This document shows, piece after piece, positions 52,287 through 60,971 of a stretch of DNA of 64,000 bases (position 1 is its first letter; every line of letters begins with the position of its first letter). Source of the DNA: Lutibacter sp. (GTDB taxonomy: Bacteria > Bacteroidota > Bacteroidia > Flavobacteriales > Flavobacteriaceae). Location: contig NVWM01000004.1 in assembly GCA_002733665.1 (NCBI GenBank), positions 59,257-123,256 of the forward strand. Direction: 5' to 3'. A model generated the notes under the pieces. The model was not told where the DNA came from. It saw only the letters and a list, made by a program, of their open reading frames with translations, and ran no database searches. The translations under genes were made by a program, and so were the position numbers.

Positions 52287-54635
52287 ATGAAGCTATCGAA
52301 CTATATACTAAAACATAAAAAGCAGCGTATCATTATTTTGATTCTCTTGATTTGGTATTATTTTTCACTTCCGAAGCAATTATTTAATACGCCAACATCT
52401 ACAGTTATTGAAAGTGCTGAAGGAGATTTATTAGGCGCCAAAATTGCTGATGACGGTCAATGGAGATTTCCAGAAAAAGACAGTATTTCTTCAAAATTTA
52501 CAGCATGTATTGTCCAATTTGAAGATGCACATTTTTATAAGCATGTTGGTTTTAATCCAGTTTCGATGTTTAAAGCATTACAGCAAAACATCAAAGCAGG
52601 AAAAGTTAAAAGAGGAGGAAGTACGTTGACGCAACAAGTAATCAGACTTTCTAGAAATGGAAAAAAACGAACCTATTTTGAAAAGGGAATTGAGTTAATT
52701 CTCGCTACAAGATTAGAATTAAGACACTCTAAAAACGAGATTTTAAGTTTCTATGCTTCATACGCTCCTTTTGGCGGCAATGTAGTCGGTATTGAGGCAG
52801 CTTCTTGGCGATATTTTGGTAGAAACAGTCATGAACTTTCTTGGGCAGAAACGGCAACTTTAGCAGTGTTACCAAACGCTCCAAGTTTGATATATCCAGG
52901 AAAAAATCAGCAACGATTATTTGAAAAAAGGAACAGGTTACTAAAAAAACTACATCAAGAAGGAATTATTGACGAACTAACTTACAAACTTTCAATTACT
53001 GAGGTTTTGCCTCAAAAACCATATCCTTTACCGCAAATTGCACCTCATTTTTTACAAAAAGTTGCGAAATCATCTAAAGGAAAACGAGTTAAAACATCTG
53101 TAAAGAGATACTTACAAGAACAAACAAACAGCATTGTAAAAAACCATTACAATGAGTTGAAGCAAAATCAAATTTATAATATTTCCGTGTTGATTTTAGA
53201 CGTAAAAACAAGAAAAGTATTAACATATGTTGGTAACTCACCAACAGACAAAGAACATAATAAAGATGTTGATATTATTGACAAACCGAGAAGTACTGGA
53301 AGTATATTAAAACCATTTTTATACAGCGCAATGTTAGATGCAGGAGAAATTTTACCAAACACATTGGTTTTTGATATTCCAACGACTATTTCGAGTTATA
53401 ATCCGCAGAATTTTAATCAAGAGTATGATGGCGCAGTATCAGCGAGTAAGGCATTATCACGCTCTTTAAATGTTCCAGCAGTGAGAATGTTGCAAGATTT
53501 TGGGTTGGATAGGTTTCATCATTATTTAAAAGAGTTGGACTTAAAAGATGTAAAGTATAACGCCAATCATTATGGATTGTCATTAATTTTAGGAGGCGCA
53601 GAAAGCAACTTATGGGATTTGTGTAAATCATATGCCTCTATGAGTTCGACAGTAAATCATTATGATGAGACTTCAGGAAAATATTTCAAAAAAGAATTTT
53701 TAGAACCTTCTTTTTTGTCTGATTTTAAAGCAGATTTTGGAGAGCAATCGACAGAAAAAATAGTTTTTGATGCAGGATCAATTTACATGACCTTTGAAGC
53801 GATGAAAAAGGTAAATAGACCAAATAACGAGGGAAATTGGGAGTTTTTTGATTCGACAAGAAAAATAGCCTGGAAAACAGGAACAAGTTTTGGTTTTCGA
53901 GATGCTTGGGCAATTGGCACGACCAAAGATTATGTAGTTGGAGTTTGGGTTGGAAATGCTGATGGTGAAGGGCGTCCAGGACTTGTAGGTGTTACGACTG
54001 CTGCGCCAATTTTGTTTGATGTTTTTGATTTATTACCTCAAAGTTTATGGTTTGTAAAACCGTTTGATGAGTTGACAGAAGTTGAGATTTGCACCAAAAG
54101 CGGTTATAGAGCATCAGAAATGTGTGAAGAAATTGAGAAACAATTTATTCAAACTTCAGGATTAAAAACGAAACCATGTCCTTATCATTTTTTGGTACAT
54201 TTAGACAAAAACGAAAACTATCAAGTGAATTCTTCTTGTGTGCCTTTGAGCGTTATGACTCATAAAAGTTGGTTTGTTTTACCTCCTTTAGTAGAATATT
54301 ATTATCAGCAAAAAAATCCATTTTATAAAGTGTTACCAAAGTTTAGGAATGATTGTTTGGGTGAAAACACACAACCAATGGATTTTATTTATCCAACCAA
54401 AAACTCAGTAATATTTTTACCAAAAGATTTTGACGAAAAGCAATCAGAATTAATATTAAAAATCACTCATTCAATTACTTACGCAAAGGTTTTTTGGTAT
54501 TTAGATGAAACCTTTATTGGAACGACTCAAACCATTCATGACATTGCTATAAAGCCGAAAAAAGGAAAACATACAATTACTGTTGTTGATGAATTTGGAA
54601 ATGAAATAAAACGCCAAATAGAAGTTAGTGAGTAA
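52287..54635 (+). CDS. pbpC: Penicillin-binding protein 1C
   Basis: The 782-residue bifunctional PBP has one N-terminal membrane anchor (about 13-28). The glycosyltransferase-51 domain carries catalytic Glu79 in FEDAHFYKHVGF and the block KRGGSTLTQQVIRLSR. The transpeptidase domain has STGSILKPFLYS (catalytic Ser339 and Lys342 in SxxK) and KTGTSFGFRDAW (Lys530). A C-terminal BiPBP_C domain follows. It polymerises and crosslinks glycan strands in the periplasm. PBP1C is classically encoded next to alpha-2-macroglobulin, where it may repair cell wall after attack. Confidence 0.95.
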   Translation: MKLSNYILKHKKQRIIILILLIWYYFSLPKQLFNTPTSTVIESAEGDLLGAKIADDGQWRFPEKDSISSKFTACIVQFEDAHFYKHVGFNPVSMFKALQQNIKAGKVKRGGSTLTQQVIRLSRNGKKRTYFEKGIELILATRLELRHSKNEILSFYASYAPFGGNVVGIEAASWRYFGRNSHELSWAETATLAVLPNAPSLIYPGKNQQRLFEKRNRLLKKLHQEGIIDELTYKLSITEVLPQKPYPLPQIAPHFLQKVAKSSKGKRVKTSVKRYLQEQTNSIVKNHYNELKQNQIYNISVLILDVKTRKVLTYVGNSPTDKEHNKDVDIIDKPRSTGSILKPFLYSAMLDAGEILPNTLVFDIPTTISSYNPQNFNQEYDGAVSASKALSRSLNVPAVRMLQDFGLDRFHHYLKELDLKDVKYNANHYGLSLILGGAESNLWDLCKSYASMSSTVNHYDETSGKYFKKEFLEPSFLSDFKADFGEQSTEKIVFDAGSIYMTFEAMKKVNRPNNEGNWEFFDSTRKIAWKTGTSFGFRDAWAIGTTKDYVVGVWVGNADGEGRPGLVGVTTAAPILFDVFDLLPQSLWFVKPFDELTEVEICTKSGYRASEMCEEIEKQFIQTSGLKTKPCPYHFLVHLDKNENYQVNSSCVPLSVMTHKSWFVLPPLVEYYYQQKNPFYKVLPKFRNDCLGENTQPMDFIYPTKNSVIFLPKDFDEKQSELILKITHSITYAKVFWYLDETFIGTTQTIHDIAIKPKKGKHTITVVDEFGNEIKRQIEVSE

Positions 54636-54723
54636 GAGGGTATTTTGAAAAGTAGTGTAATTGTTTGTAGAACAACACAAAAAGAGTATATTGCATATTA
54701 AAATTGTTTTAAACCTCAAAACT

Positions 54724-55467
54724 ATGTTGAAAATTGTAATAGTTGATGATGAAAATGACGCACTCGAGGCACTTGAATGGAAGTTAAACAAATACATTGA
54801 AGATGTTGATGTTATACTATGTAATTCCCCTTTAAAATCTATTGAAATAATCAATAATGAAAAGCCTGATGTTGTTTTTCTTGATATTCAAATGCCTGAA
54901 ATGGATGGGTTTACACTACTTGAAAACCTAACTAACAGAAAGTTTAATTTAGTCTTCACTACTGCTCATGATGAGTTTGCTTTAAAAGCAATTAAAGTTT
55001 CAGCAATAGATTATTTATTAAAACCAGTTGATAAAGATGAGTTAGTTGCTTCTATTGCAAAGATTAAAGAAAAGAAAAAAGGAGAGCTTTTAGAGGACAA
55101 ATTACAATTATTATTAGGAAATCTTAATGGTACATCTAATGATAAAATAAATATTTCTGCAGACGGAAAAATATACTTGCTAGACAAAGAAGATGTTATA
55201 ATGTTAAAATCAGATAAAAGTTATACAACTTTATTTTTGACCAACGAGCAACAATTAGTTGTTTCAAAAACATTAAAAGAAGTGGAAAAAAAGTTTCAAT
55301 TCCCTGATTTTTTTAGAGTCCACAATTCATATTTAATTAATCTAACTCATGTAAAACAATATTTGAAAGGTCTTGGAGGGGAGTTAATAATGACTAACGG
55401 ACATACAGCTTCAATAAGTAGAAATAAAAAATCCGACTTGTTTGGAAAATTATATTTAGATAACTAG
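54724..55467 (+). CDS. LytTR-family response regulator
   Basis: The 247-residue product has a receiver domain with acidic pocket Asp8/Asp9 and phosphoacceptor Asp54 in VVFLDIQMPEMDG, then Thr and Lys of the switch (TTAHDEFALKAIK, YLLKPVDKDEL). A C-terminal LytTR DNA-binding domain follows (ISADGKIYLLDKEDVIMLKS ... FFRVHNSYLINLTHVKQYL). It is activated by the histidine kinase encoded three bases downstream. The target genes are unknown. The start at 54724 (MLKIVIVDDE) fits the domain; the longer reading to 54661 is not supported. Confidence 0.93.
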   Translation: MLKIVIVDDENDALEALEWKLNKYIEDVDVILCNSPLKSIEIINNEKPDVVFLDIQMPEMDGFTLLENLTNRKFNLVFTTAHDEFALKAIKVSAIDYLLKPVDKDELVASIAKIKEKKKGELLEDKLQLLLGNLNGTSNDKINISADGKIYLLDKEDVIMLKSDKSYTTLFLTNEQQLVVSKTLKEVEKKFQFPDFFRVHNSYLINLTHVKQYLKGLGGELIMTNGHTASISRNKKSDLFGKLYLDN

Positions 55468-55470
55468 CCA

Positions 55471-56823
55471 ATGTTTATTGATTTTCATTCCGAACTATTT
55501 TCTTGGATAAGAGGAGGCCTTTTAGCGCTGTTTATATATCACTTATCTATATATTTTCAAAACAGACGAAAATCATATTTATATTACAGTTTATTTTTAT
55601 TAGGAATTTTTATTTATTTTTTAAGAGATGTAATTGATCCAATATTATCTAAAAAGATATTTTCTTATATAAACTTTTCCATTCAATTTTTATCGTATGC
55701 AGCATTTACGATGTTTACAAGAATATTATTAGAAACTAGAGAGAAGTCATTATTGTGGGATAAAATATTAGACTTTGCAACTAAAATATTTCTTTCGCTT
55801 TCGTTTTTATTTCCTGTATTGCAATTCTTTTTAGGATATGAATTTCAGATAAAACTGTTTATAATTATTGGCCCTATTTTGTCGCTATTTACACTTGTAA
55901 TGGCATTCTATTTATACAGGATTCCTGGTGTTACCTCAAAATATTTTGTGATTGGGACATTAATATATATCATTTCAGCAAATATAAGTTTTTTAGAATT
56001 TTTTATTGGAGATGAAATCTTTATAAAGAATGGAATTGAGCCAATGTTTTTTATTTATTTTGGAGCAATAATTCAAAACCTTATATATGCAACTGTATTG
56101 GGCTATAAGATTAAAGCGATTGAGCAAAAAAGCAAAAATGCCGAAGTAAAATTAGCAATTAAATTTAAAGAGTTAGAAGAATTAAAAATGACGGCACTGC
56201 AAAGCCAAATGAATCCACATTTTTTATTCAACTCATTAAACTCGATAAATAATTTTATTTTAAAAAGCGACATTGAAAAAGCGTCAGATTATATAACAAA
56301 ATTTTCTCGTTTAATTAGAGTGATACTTAAAAGTTCATCAAGTTTAACCGTCCCTTTTTCTGAAGAATTAGGTATACTTTCTCTTTATGTAAAGCTTGAG
56401 CAAATGAGAATTAATGGAGGTTTTGAATATATTGTTAATATTGATGAAGGGATTAATTTAGATGAAATAAAAGTGCCTCCACTATTTTTGCAACCATTTA
56501 TTGAAAACTCTATTTGGCACGGACTGACACATGTTGAAGGAGAAAAAAGAATCCTATTAACAATAAATAAAGAAAAAGAAGATATAGTTTGTGAAATAGT
56601 AGATAATGGAATAGGGATTAATAAAGCAAGAGAAAAGGCTCATAAAAATATTAATAGAAGAAAGTTTTTTGGGACGCAAGCTACAGAAAATAGAATTCAA
56701 CTGTTATATAAAAAATCGAATGTAAAAATAAAATATACAGATATTTCTGATAGCACTTCAACAGGAACGAAAGTCCAGATAATCTTCCCTCATAAAATAA
56801 AAAATAACCACCGATTGTTTTAA
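55471..56823 (+). CDS. LytS-type sensor histidine kinase
   Basis: The 450-residue product has about seven N-terminal membrane segments (to residue 215) resembling 7TM sensor modules, then a short coiled coil. The His_kinase domain has phosphoacceptor His250 in QMNPHFLFNSLNSINNFI and the ATPase region PPLFLQPFIENSIWHGL and DNGIGINKA. It pairs with the LytTR regulator immediately upstream (three-base gap). The ligand of the membrane sensor is unknown. Confidence 0.92.
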   Translation: MFIDFHSELFSWIRGGLLALFIYHLSIYFQNRRKSYLYYSLFLLGIFIYFLRDVIDPILSKKIFSYINFSIQFLSYAAFTMFTRILLETREKSLLWDKILDFATKIFLSLSFLFPVLQFFLGYEFQIKLFIIIGPILSLFTLVMAFYLYRIPGVTSKYFVIGTLIYIISANISFLEFFIGDEIFIKNGIEPMFFIYFGAIIQNLIYATVLGYKIKAIEQKSKNAEVKLAIKFKELEELKMTALQSQMNPHFLFNSLNSINNFILKSDIEKASDYITKFSRLIRVILKSSSSLTVPFSEELGILSLYVKLEQMRINGGFEYIVNIDEGINLDEIKVPPLFLQPFIENSIWHGLTHVEGEKRILLTINKEKEDIVCEIVDNGIGINKAREKAHKNINRRKFFGTQATENRIQLLYKKSNVKIKYTDISDSTSTGTKVQIIFPHKIKNNHRLF

Positions 56824-56892
56824 AAAATTCACCATCTGTTGTGATTTTTAGCGCATTGATATATTTCATTAAAAAAATCAAATATTACATCG

Positions 56893-56900
56893 TACTTTTG
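56893..56900 (+). promoter_or_regulatory. -7 promoter box of the 83-residue protein
   Basis: TACTTTTG is a perfect TAnnTTTG match, 34 bases before the ATG at 56935. Confidence 0.55.
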
Positions 56901-56934
56901 ACCTTTCGGACAAGACAAACACACGATAATAAAA

Positions 56935-57186
56935 ATGACATTACTTTCTTTTATTATCCCCACAGACAAAGACATATTGAGAGATTTAAATGAAAACTCT
57001 CGCTCTATTAAATTTATTGGATTAGGAGACTTTTCCCAAAAAATTAATGAAATAAAATTTTCCAGAACTTTTAGTTATCGATTTGACAAGGAAAAGACCT
57101 TAAAACAAGTAATATATTTTAAGCAAGGACTTGTTTGGCAATTTGAAGGAGTGGTTTCCTTACAAGAAAAGAGTATTAGCAAATAA
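56935..57186 (+). CDS. Hypothetical protein, 83 residues
   Basis: The protein starts MTLLSFIIPTDKDILRDLNE and has a short charged, partly aromatic sequence (FSRTFSYRFDKEKTLKQVIY, then FKQGLVWQFEGVVSL). There is no signal peptide, membrane helix or known motif. It has its own promoter and lies just behind the two-component pair, so it could be one of its targets, but nothing shows this. No family recognised. Confidence 0.55.
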   Translation: MTLLSFIIPTDKDILRDLNENSRSIKFIGLGDFSQKINEIKFSRTFSYRFDKEKTLKQVIYFKQGLVWQFEGVVSLQEKSISK

Positions 57187-57277
57187 ACGACAATACCGTT
57201 TATTAAAAAAAAACAACCATTTATAGTTTTTTTACTTCCAATTTTTTATTTACTTATTTTGGTATATATAAAGAATA

Positions 57278-57358
57278 TATATTTGTCTTGTAAATGAGTC
57301 TTTGGGGTTGATTTATTTATAACTCGATAAAAATAATATTTTTTTCGAGTTTTTTTAT
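57278..57358 (+). ncRNA. Candidate small RNA or promoter-terminator unit
   Basis: A perfect -7 box TATATTTG (57278-57285), with a TTTG about 17 bases upstream, is followed 35 bases later by a terminator hairpin (AACTCGA...TCGAGTT, 57321-57350) and a T run. The predicted transcript is about 65 bases and holds only a five-codon ORF. It may be a short regulatory RNA. Alternatively the hairpin only ends the upstream 83-residue gene. Confidence 0.3.
57321..57357 (+). terminator. Terminator between the 83-residue gene and the CYTH gene
   Basis: A stem AACTCGA/TCGAGTT, extended by A-T pairs, is followed by TTTTTTT on the plus strand. The convergent CYTH gene ends inside its 3' flank at 57355. Confidence 0.7.
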
Positions 57359-57831
57359 GCCCAATTTTTAAAGGGTACTTTACTCAATTCAGAATTATAA
57401 TATTTTGCTTCTCCAGTAACTTCTTTGCCCAGCCAATCTGGTTTACTGAATGATTCTTTCTCATGACTTAATTCAATTTCCGCAATGATTAAACCTTTAT
57501 TTCCTCCCTTAAAAATATCAACTTCAAAAGTATGGTTTTCAACCTTTACGAGATAACGAGATTTTTTAATCACCTCTTTTTCACATAATTTAAGTAGTTT
57601 TTTTGCCTCTTTCATAGGTATTTTTTTCTCCCACTCAAAACGCGACAATCCGTTTTTAGAAGATTTCCCCTTTATGGTAATAAAACCCTTATCATCAACA
57701 ATACGGATTCTTACAACACGGTTTTTATTAGAATTTAAAAACCCTTGTTTTATAGATAAACACTTAAAAGACTTGTTTTTAAAAGAGGTATCCTTCACTA
57801 AAAATTTTCTTTCTATTTCAATTTGCATCAC
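57355..57831 (-). CDS. CYTH domain protein (adenylate cyclase class IV/triphosphatase-like)
   Basis: The 158-residue product begins with the CYTH signature IEIERKF (ExExK-type motif) and continues with charged strands of the tunnel: VVRIRIVDDKGFITIKGKSS, FEWEKKIPMKEAKKLL, RYLVKVENHTFEVDIF and LIIAEIELSHE. CYTH enzymes hydrolyse triphosphates (tripolyphosphate, thiamine triphosphate) or cyclise ATP; the exact activity is not shown here. Start at 57831 or 57828 (two adjacent ATG). Confidence 0.9.
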   Translation of the reverse strand: MMQIEIERKFLVKDTSFKNKSFKCLSIKQGFLNSNKNRVVRIRIVDDKGFITIKGKSSKNGLSRFEWEKKIPMKEAKKLLKLCEKEVIKKSRYLVKVENHTFEVDIFKGGNKGLIIAEIELSHEKESFSKPDWLGKEVTGEAKYYNSELSKVPFKNWA

Positions 57832-57892
57832 TTTTTTCTTTGAGGCTAAAATAATACTTTTTATAGTTACGTTATTATTAAATACCTTTGAC

Positions 57893-57900
57893 TTAAAATC
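57893..57900 (+). promoter_or_regulatory. -7 promoter box of porZ
   Basis: TACCTTTG is a perfect TAnnTTTG match, 11 bases before the ATG at 57912. Confidence 0.55.
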
Positions 57901-57911
57901 CAGAATAAAAA

Positions 57912-60245
57912 ATGAAAAATTGGCTTAATATAATACTCCTTTTATTCTTTACAAATAGTTGGGCACAAACAGATTATTCTAATAACTGGGAAGATTTTTT
58001 CTCTTATAATAATGTAAAAGATTTTATAAAAGTTGAAGAAAAAATATATGCAGTTGTTGACAATGCTGTTTTTATCTACGATGAATTAACAGGAGAAACC
58101 ACAAAACTTTCTTCTGTAAATGGACTTTCTGGAGAGACAGCAACAAGCATATATTATAGCGAAACCTTTCAAAGGTTAATAGTAGGCTATGTTAATGGAT
58201 TAATTGAAATAGTTGAAGTTAGTGGTGAAATAACAATATCTCCAGAGATTACAAACTTTACACTATCTACAGAAAAGGAGATTATAAACATTACAGAATA
58301 TAACAATAAATTATACCTCTCTACGCCTTTTGCAATTGTAGAGTATGATATAGAAAACTTAGTCTTTGGAGACACTTTTTTTATTGGTAATAACTCATCA
58401 GAAATAAAGATAAATCAGATAACAATACACCAAGATATTATTTATGCTGCAACTGAAAATGGAGTTTACACTGCCGACATAAATAATCCGAATTTAATAG
58501 ACTTTAATAATTGGACTCAAAATTTTTCTGGAAATTTTAGTTCAATAGAAACTTTTAATGACCAAGTTTTCGTTTCGAGAGATCAAAATTTATATAGTAT
58601 TCCAAATTTATTCACCCTAAATTTAATTCAAACACTATCCGCAACGATATTAAAGATAAAGCCATCAGATACTCACTTATCAATCGCAACAAACAGACAA
58701 GCATTTATTTTTGATATCTCATTAAATCAAACAGCAACAATTTTATCTGATATAAATTCAGAGCATTATTTTAGTTTAAATGCTGTGCTTGCAGAAAACA
58801 ATGCTATTTATCTTGGTACAAAAGAATTCGGAATTTTAAAAACATCTTTTTTAGCAACTTCTATTTTTGAAGAGATTCATCCAGATGGACCATCATCAAA
58901 TGATTTATTTTCTATTAGTGTTTTGAATAATAATTTATGGGTAGTTTATGGAGGATATGATGATGCCTACGGACCTTTAAATAAAAAATTGGGGTATAGT
59001 CATTATAATGGCGAAGATTGGGTTAACATTCCTTATAATATAGATTTTCCTGCAAAAAATTTAGTGCACACTACAATTGATCCAAATCATGAAAATAAAG
59101 TTTATTTAAGTTCATGGTCTTCAGGAAATGGATCTCCAAATACAACTACTGGAGGGATTTTAGTCGTAGAAAACGACGTTCCATCAATATTTTTAAATCA
59201 AACAAATAGCGGATTAGAAGATTTATGGCCTTCAAATCCTAATTACATAAGTGTTAGAATAAATGGTTCTGCGCTTGATAATGATGGAAATTTATGGGTA
59301 GCAAACGCTTGGGTTGATAATAAATTAAAAAAAATGTCACCTCAAGGATCTTGGACGAGTTTTGATTTAAGTTCAATAATAACAAATGCTGCAAGCGGAT
59401 TAAATGAATTAATTATTGATAAAACAAGAAGTATTTGGATTGGAACAAGAAGAAATGGAGTCTTGGTATATAATGAAAATGGAAACAAAAAAAGAGCCTT
59501 AACTACCGAACCAACAAAAGGATCTTTACCAGATGCAAATGTTAGAACAGTTGTTGCGGATAATAGTAATAGAATTTGGATAGGAACACAAAAAGGAATG
59601 GTTGTTTTTTATAATACATCTGGACTTTTTGAAGCTGATATTTATGATGCAGAACCAATAATAATACTCGACGATGGCATTCCCAAAAAATTACTTGGAG
59701 ATCAGCCAATTAATTCTATTGCAATTGATGGCGCAGATAATAAATGGTTTGGAACAAGTGGCGGAGGAGTATTACAGTCAAACCCAAATGGAAGAGAAAC
59801 GCTTAATATTTTTAATACATCAAACTCTCCATTGCCCTCCAATAATATTTTAAAAATAAAAGTAGATAATAGCAACGGTAAAGTATATTTCGGGACAGCC
59901 AAAGGGATTGTTGCATTTAATAGTAGTGTTGCTCCTTTTGGAGATGAGTTAGGTGAAGTATATGCATATCCAAACCCTGCAACAAATCAACACGAAACTA
60001 TCACAATAGATGGTAGAAATGGCACACATTTACCACAAGGAACCAATGTAAAAATTCTTGATACAGCAGGATATTTGGTGTATGAGACAAATGTGGTTGA
60101 AGGGCAAGAACTACAAGGAGGTAAAGTGGTGTGGAATAAAAGAAATTTGGCTGGAAGAAAAGTTGCTTCAGGAGTCTATATTGTTTTACTTGCCAATAAA
60201 GATAAGACAGAAACTTCATCAACCAAAATAGCAATTATTAATTAA
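57912..60245 (+). CDS. porZ: Type IX secretion system protein PorZ (beta-propeller)
   Basis: The 777-residue product has a signal peptide ending NSWAQ. The PorZ N-terminal block follows (NNWEDFFSYNNVKDFIKVEE) and then repeated propeller blades: YAVVDNAVFIYDELTGET, SIWIGTRRNGVLVYNENG, RIWIGTQKGMVVFYN, KWFGTSGGGVLQSN. A C-terminal sorting-type domain of about 90 residues follows (YAYPNPATNQ ... ASGVYIVLLANKD). PorZ sits at the cell surface and delivers A-LPS to the T9SS attachment complex with PorU/V/Q. It is followed six bases later by recO, a pairing I have seen in other Bacteroidota. Confidence 0.88.
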   Translation: MKNWLNIILLLFFTNSWAQTDYSNNWEDFFSYNNVKDFIKVEEKIYAVVDNAVFIYDELTGETTKLSSVNGLSGETATSIYYSETFQRLIVGYVNGLIEIVEVSGEITISPEITNFTLSTEKEIINITEYNNKLYLSTPFAIVEYDIENLVFGDTFFIGNNSSEIKINQITIHQDIIYAATENGVYTADINNPNLIDFNNWTQNFSGNFSSIETFNDQVFVSRDQNLYSIPNLFTLNLIQTLSATILKIKPSDTHLSIATNRQAFIFDISLNQTATILSDINSEHYFSLNAVLAENNAIYLGTKEFGILKTSFLATSIFEEIHPDGPSSNDLFSISVLNNNLWVVYGGYDDAYGPLNKKLGYSHYNGEDWVNIPYNIDFPAKNLVHTTIDPNHENKVYLSSWSSGNGSPNTTTGGILVVENDVPSIFLNQTNSGLEDLWPSNPNYISVRINGSALDNDGNLWVANAWVDNKLKKMSPQGSWTSFDLSSIITNAASGLNELIIDKTRSIWIGTRRNGVLVYNENGNKKRALTTEPTKGSLPDANVRTVVADNSNRIWIGTQKGMVVFYNTSGLFEADIYDAEPIIILDDGIPKKLLGDQPINSIAIDGADNKWFGTSGGGVLQSNPNGRETLNIFNTSNSPLPSNNILKIKVDNSNGKVYFGTAKGIVAFNSSVAPFGDELGEVYAYPNPATNQHETITIDGRNGTHLPQGTNVKILDTAGYLVYETNVVEGQELQGGKVVWNKRNLAGRKVASGVYIVLLANKDKTETSSTKIAIIN

Positions 60246-60251
60246 TTTAAG

Positions 60252-60971
60252 ATGATTGTAACAACAAAAGCAATTGTTTTAAGTTCGATTAAATATGGCG
60301 ACAATAACCTTATAGTCAAGTGTTATACAGAAAAGGAAGGAGCAAAATCTTATTTGTTGCGAGGGATTTTATCCTCTAAAAAAGGAAAATTAAAAACCGC
60401 ATATTTCCAACCATTAACTCAGTTAAAACTTACTGCAAACCACAATAATAAAGGCACACTTAATGGTATTAAAGAAGTTGAAATAATCAATCATTATAAA
60501 ACAATTTTTACAAATATTACAAAGCAGTCTATCGCTTTTTTTTTATCAGAAATTTTAGTTTTTTCAATTCAAGAAGAAGAAGAAAATGTAGATTTATATG
60601 AGTACATTGAAACGGCATTAATTTGGTTAGATTCGCACCAGAAAACAACAAACTTTCATCTTCTTTTTTTATTGAATCTAACAAAATATTTAGGGTTTTA
60701 TCCTGAGACGAAAAATATAAAATATGAATATTTCGATTTGTCAGAAGGGCAATTTTTACAGCATCCGCCTAAGTTTCATTTCATTTCAGGAGCGGATTTA
60801 CACGAGTTTAAAAAAATATTAGGCATAAATTTTGAGACAGTAAATGAAATTGAGTTTAATGCTAAAAGCAGACAGCAGGTTTTGGCTATTTTAATCCAAT
60901 ATTTTGAATTACATTTGAGCGGTTTTAGAAAACCAAAATCTTTAGATGTCTTAAAAACTATATTTTCTTGA
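60252..60971 (+). CDS. recO: DNA repair protein RecO
   Basis: The 239-residue product has the N-terminal OB fold (TTKAIVLSSIKYGDNNLIVKCYT, then SYLLRGILSSKKGKLKTAYFQP) and a helical C-terminal domain. The four zinc cysteines of E. coli-like/Deinococcus RecO are absent; only one or so cysteine is present, as is common in this phylum. RecO loads RecA on SSB-coated gaps with RecR. The stop overlaps the start region of the TonB receptor gene. Confidence 0.9.
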   Translation: MIVTTKAIVLSSIKYGDNNLIVKCYTEKEGAKSYLLRGILSSKKGKLKTAYFQPLTQLKLTANHNNKGTLNGIKEVEIINHYKTIFTNITKQSIAFFLSEILVFSIQEEEENVDLYEYIETALIWLDSHQKTTNFHLLFLLNLTKYLGFYPETKNIKYEYFDLSEGQFLQHPPKFHFISGADLHEFKKILGINFETVNEIEFNAKSRQQVLAILIQYFELHLSGFRKPKSLDVLKTIFS

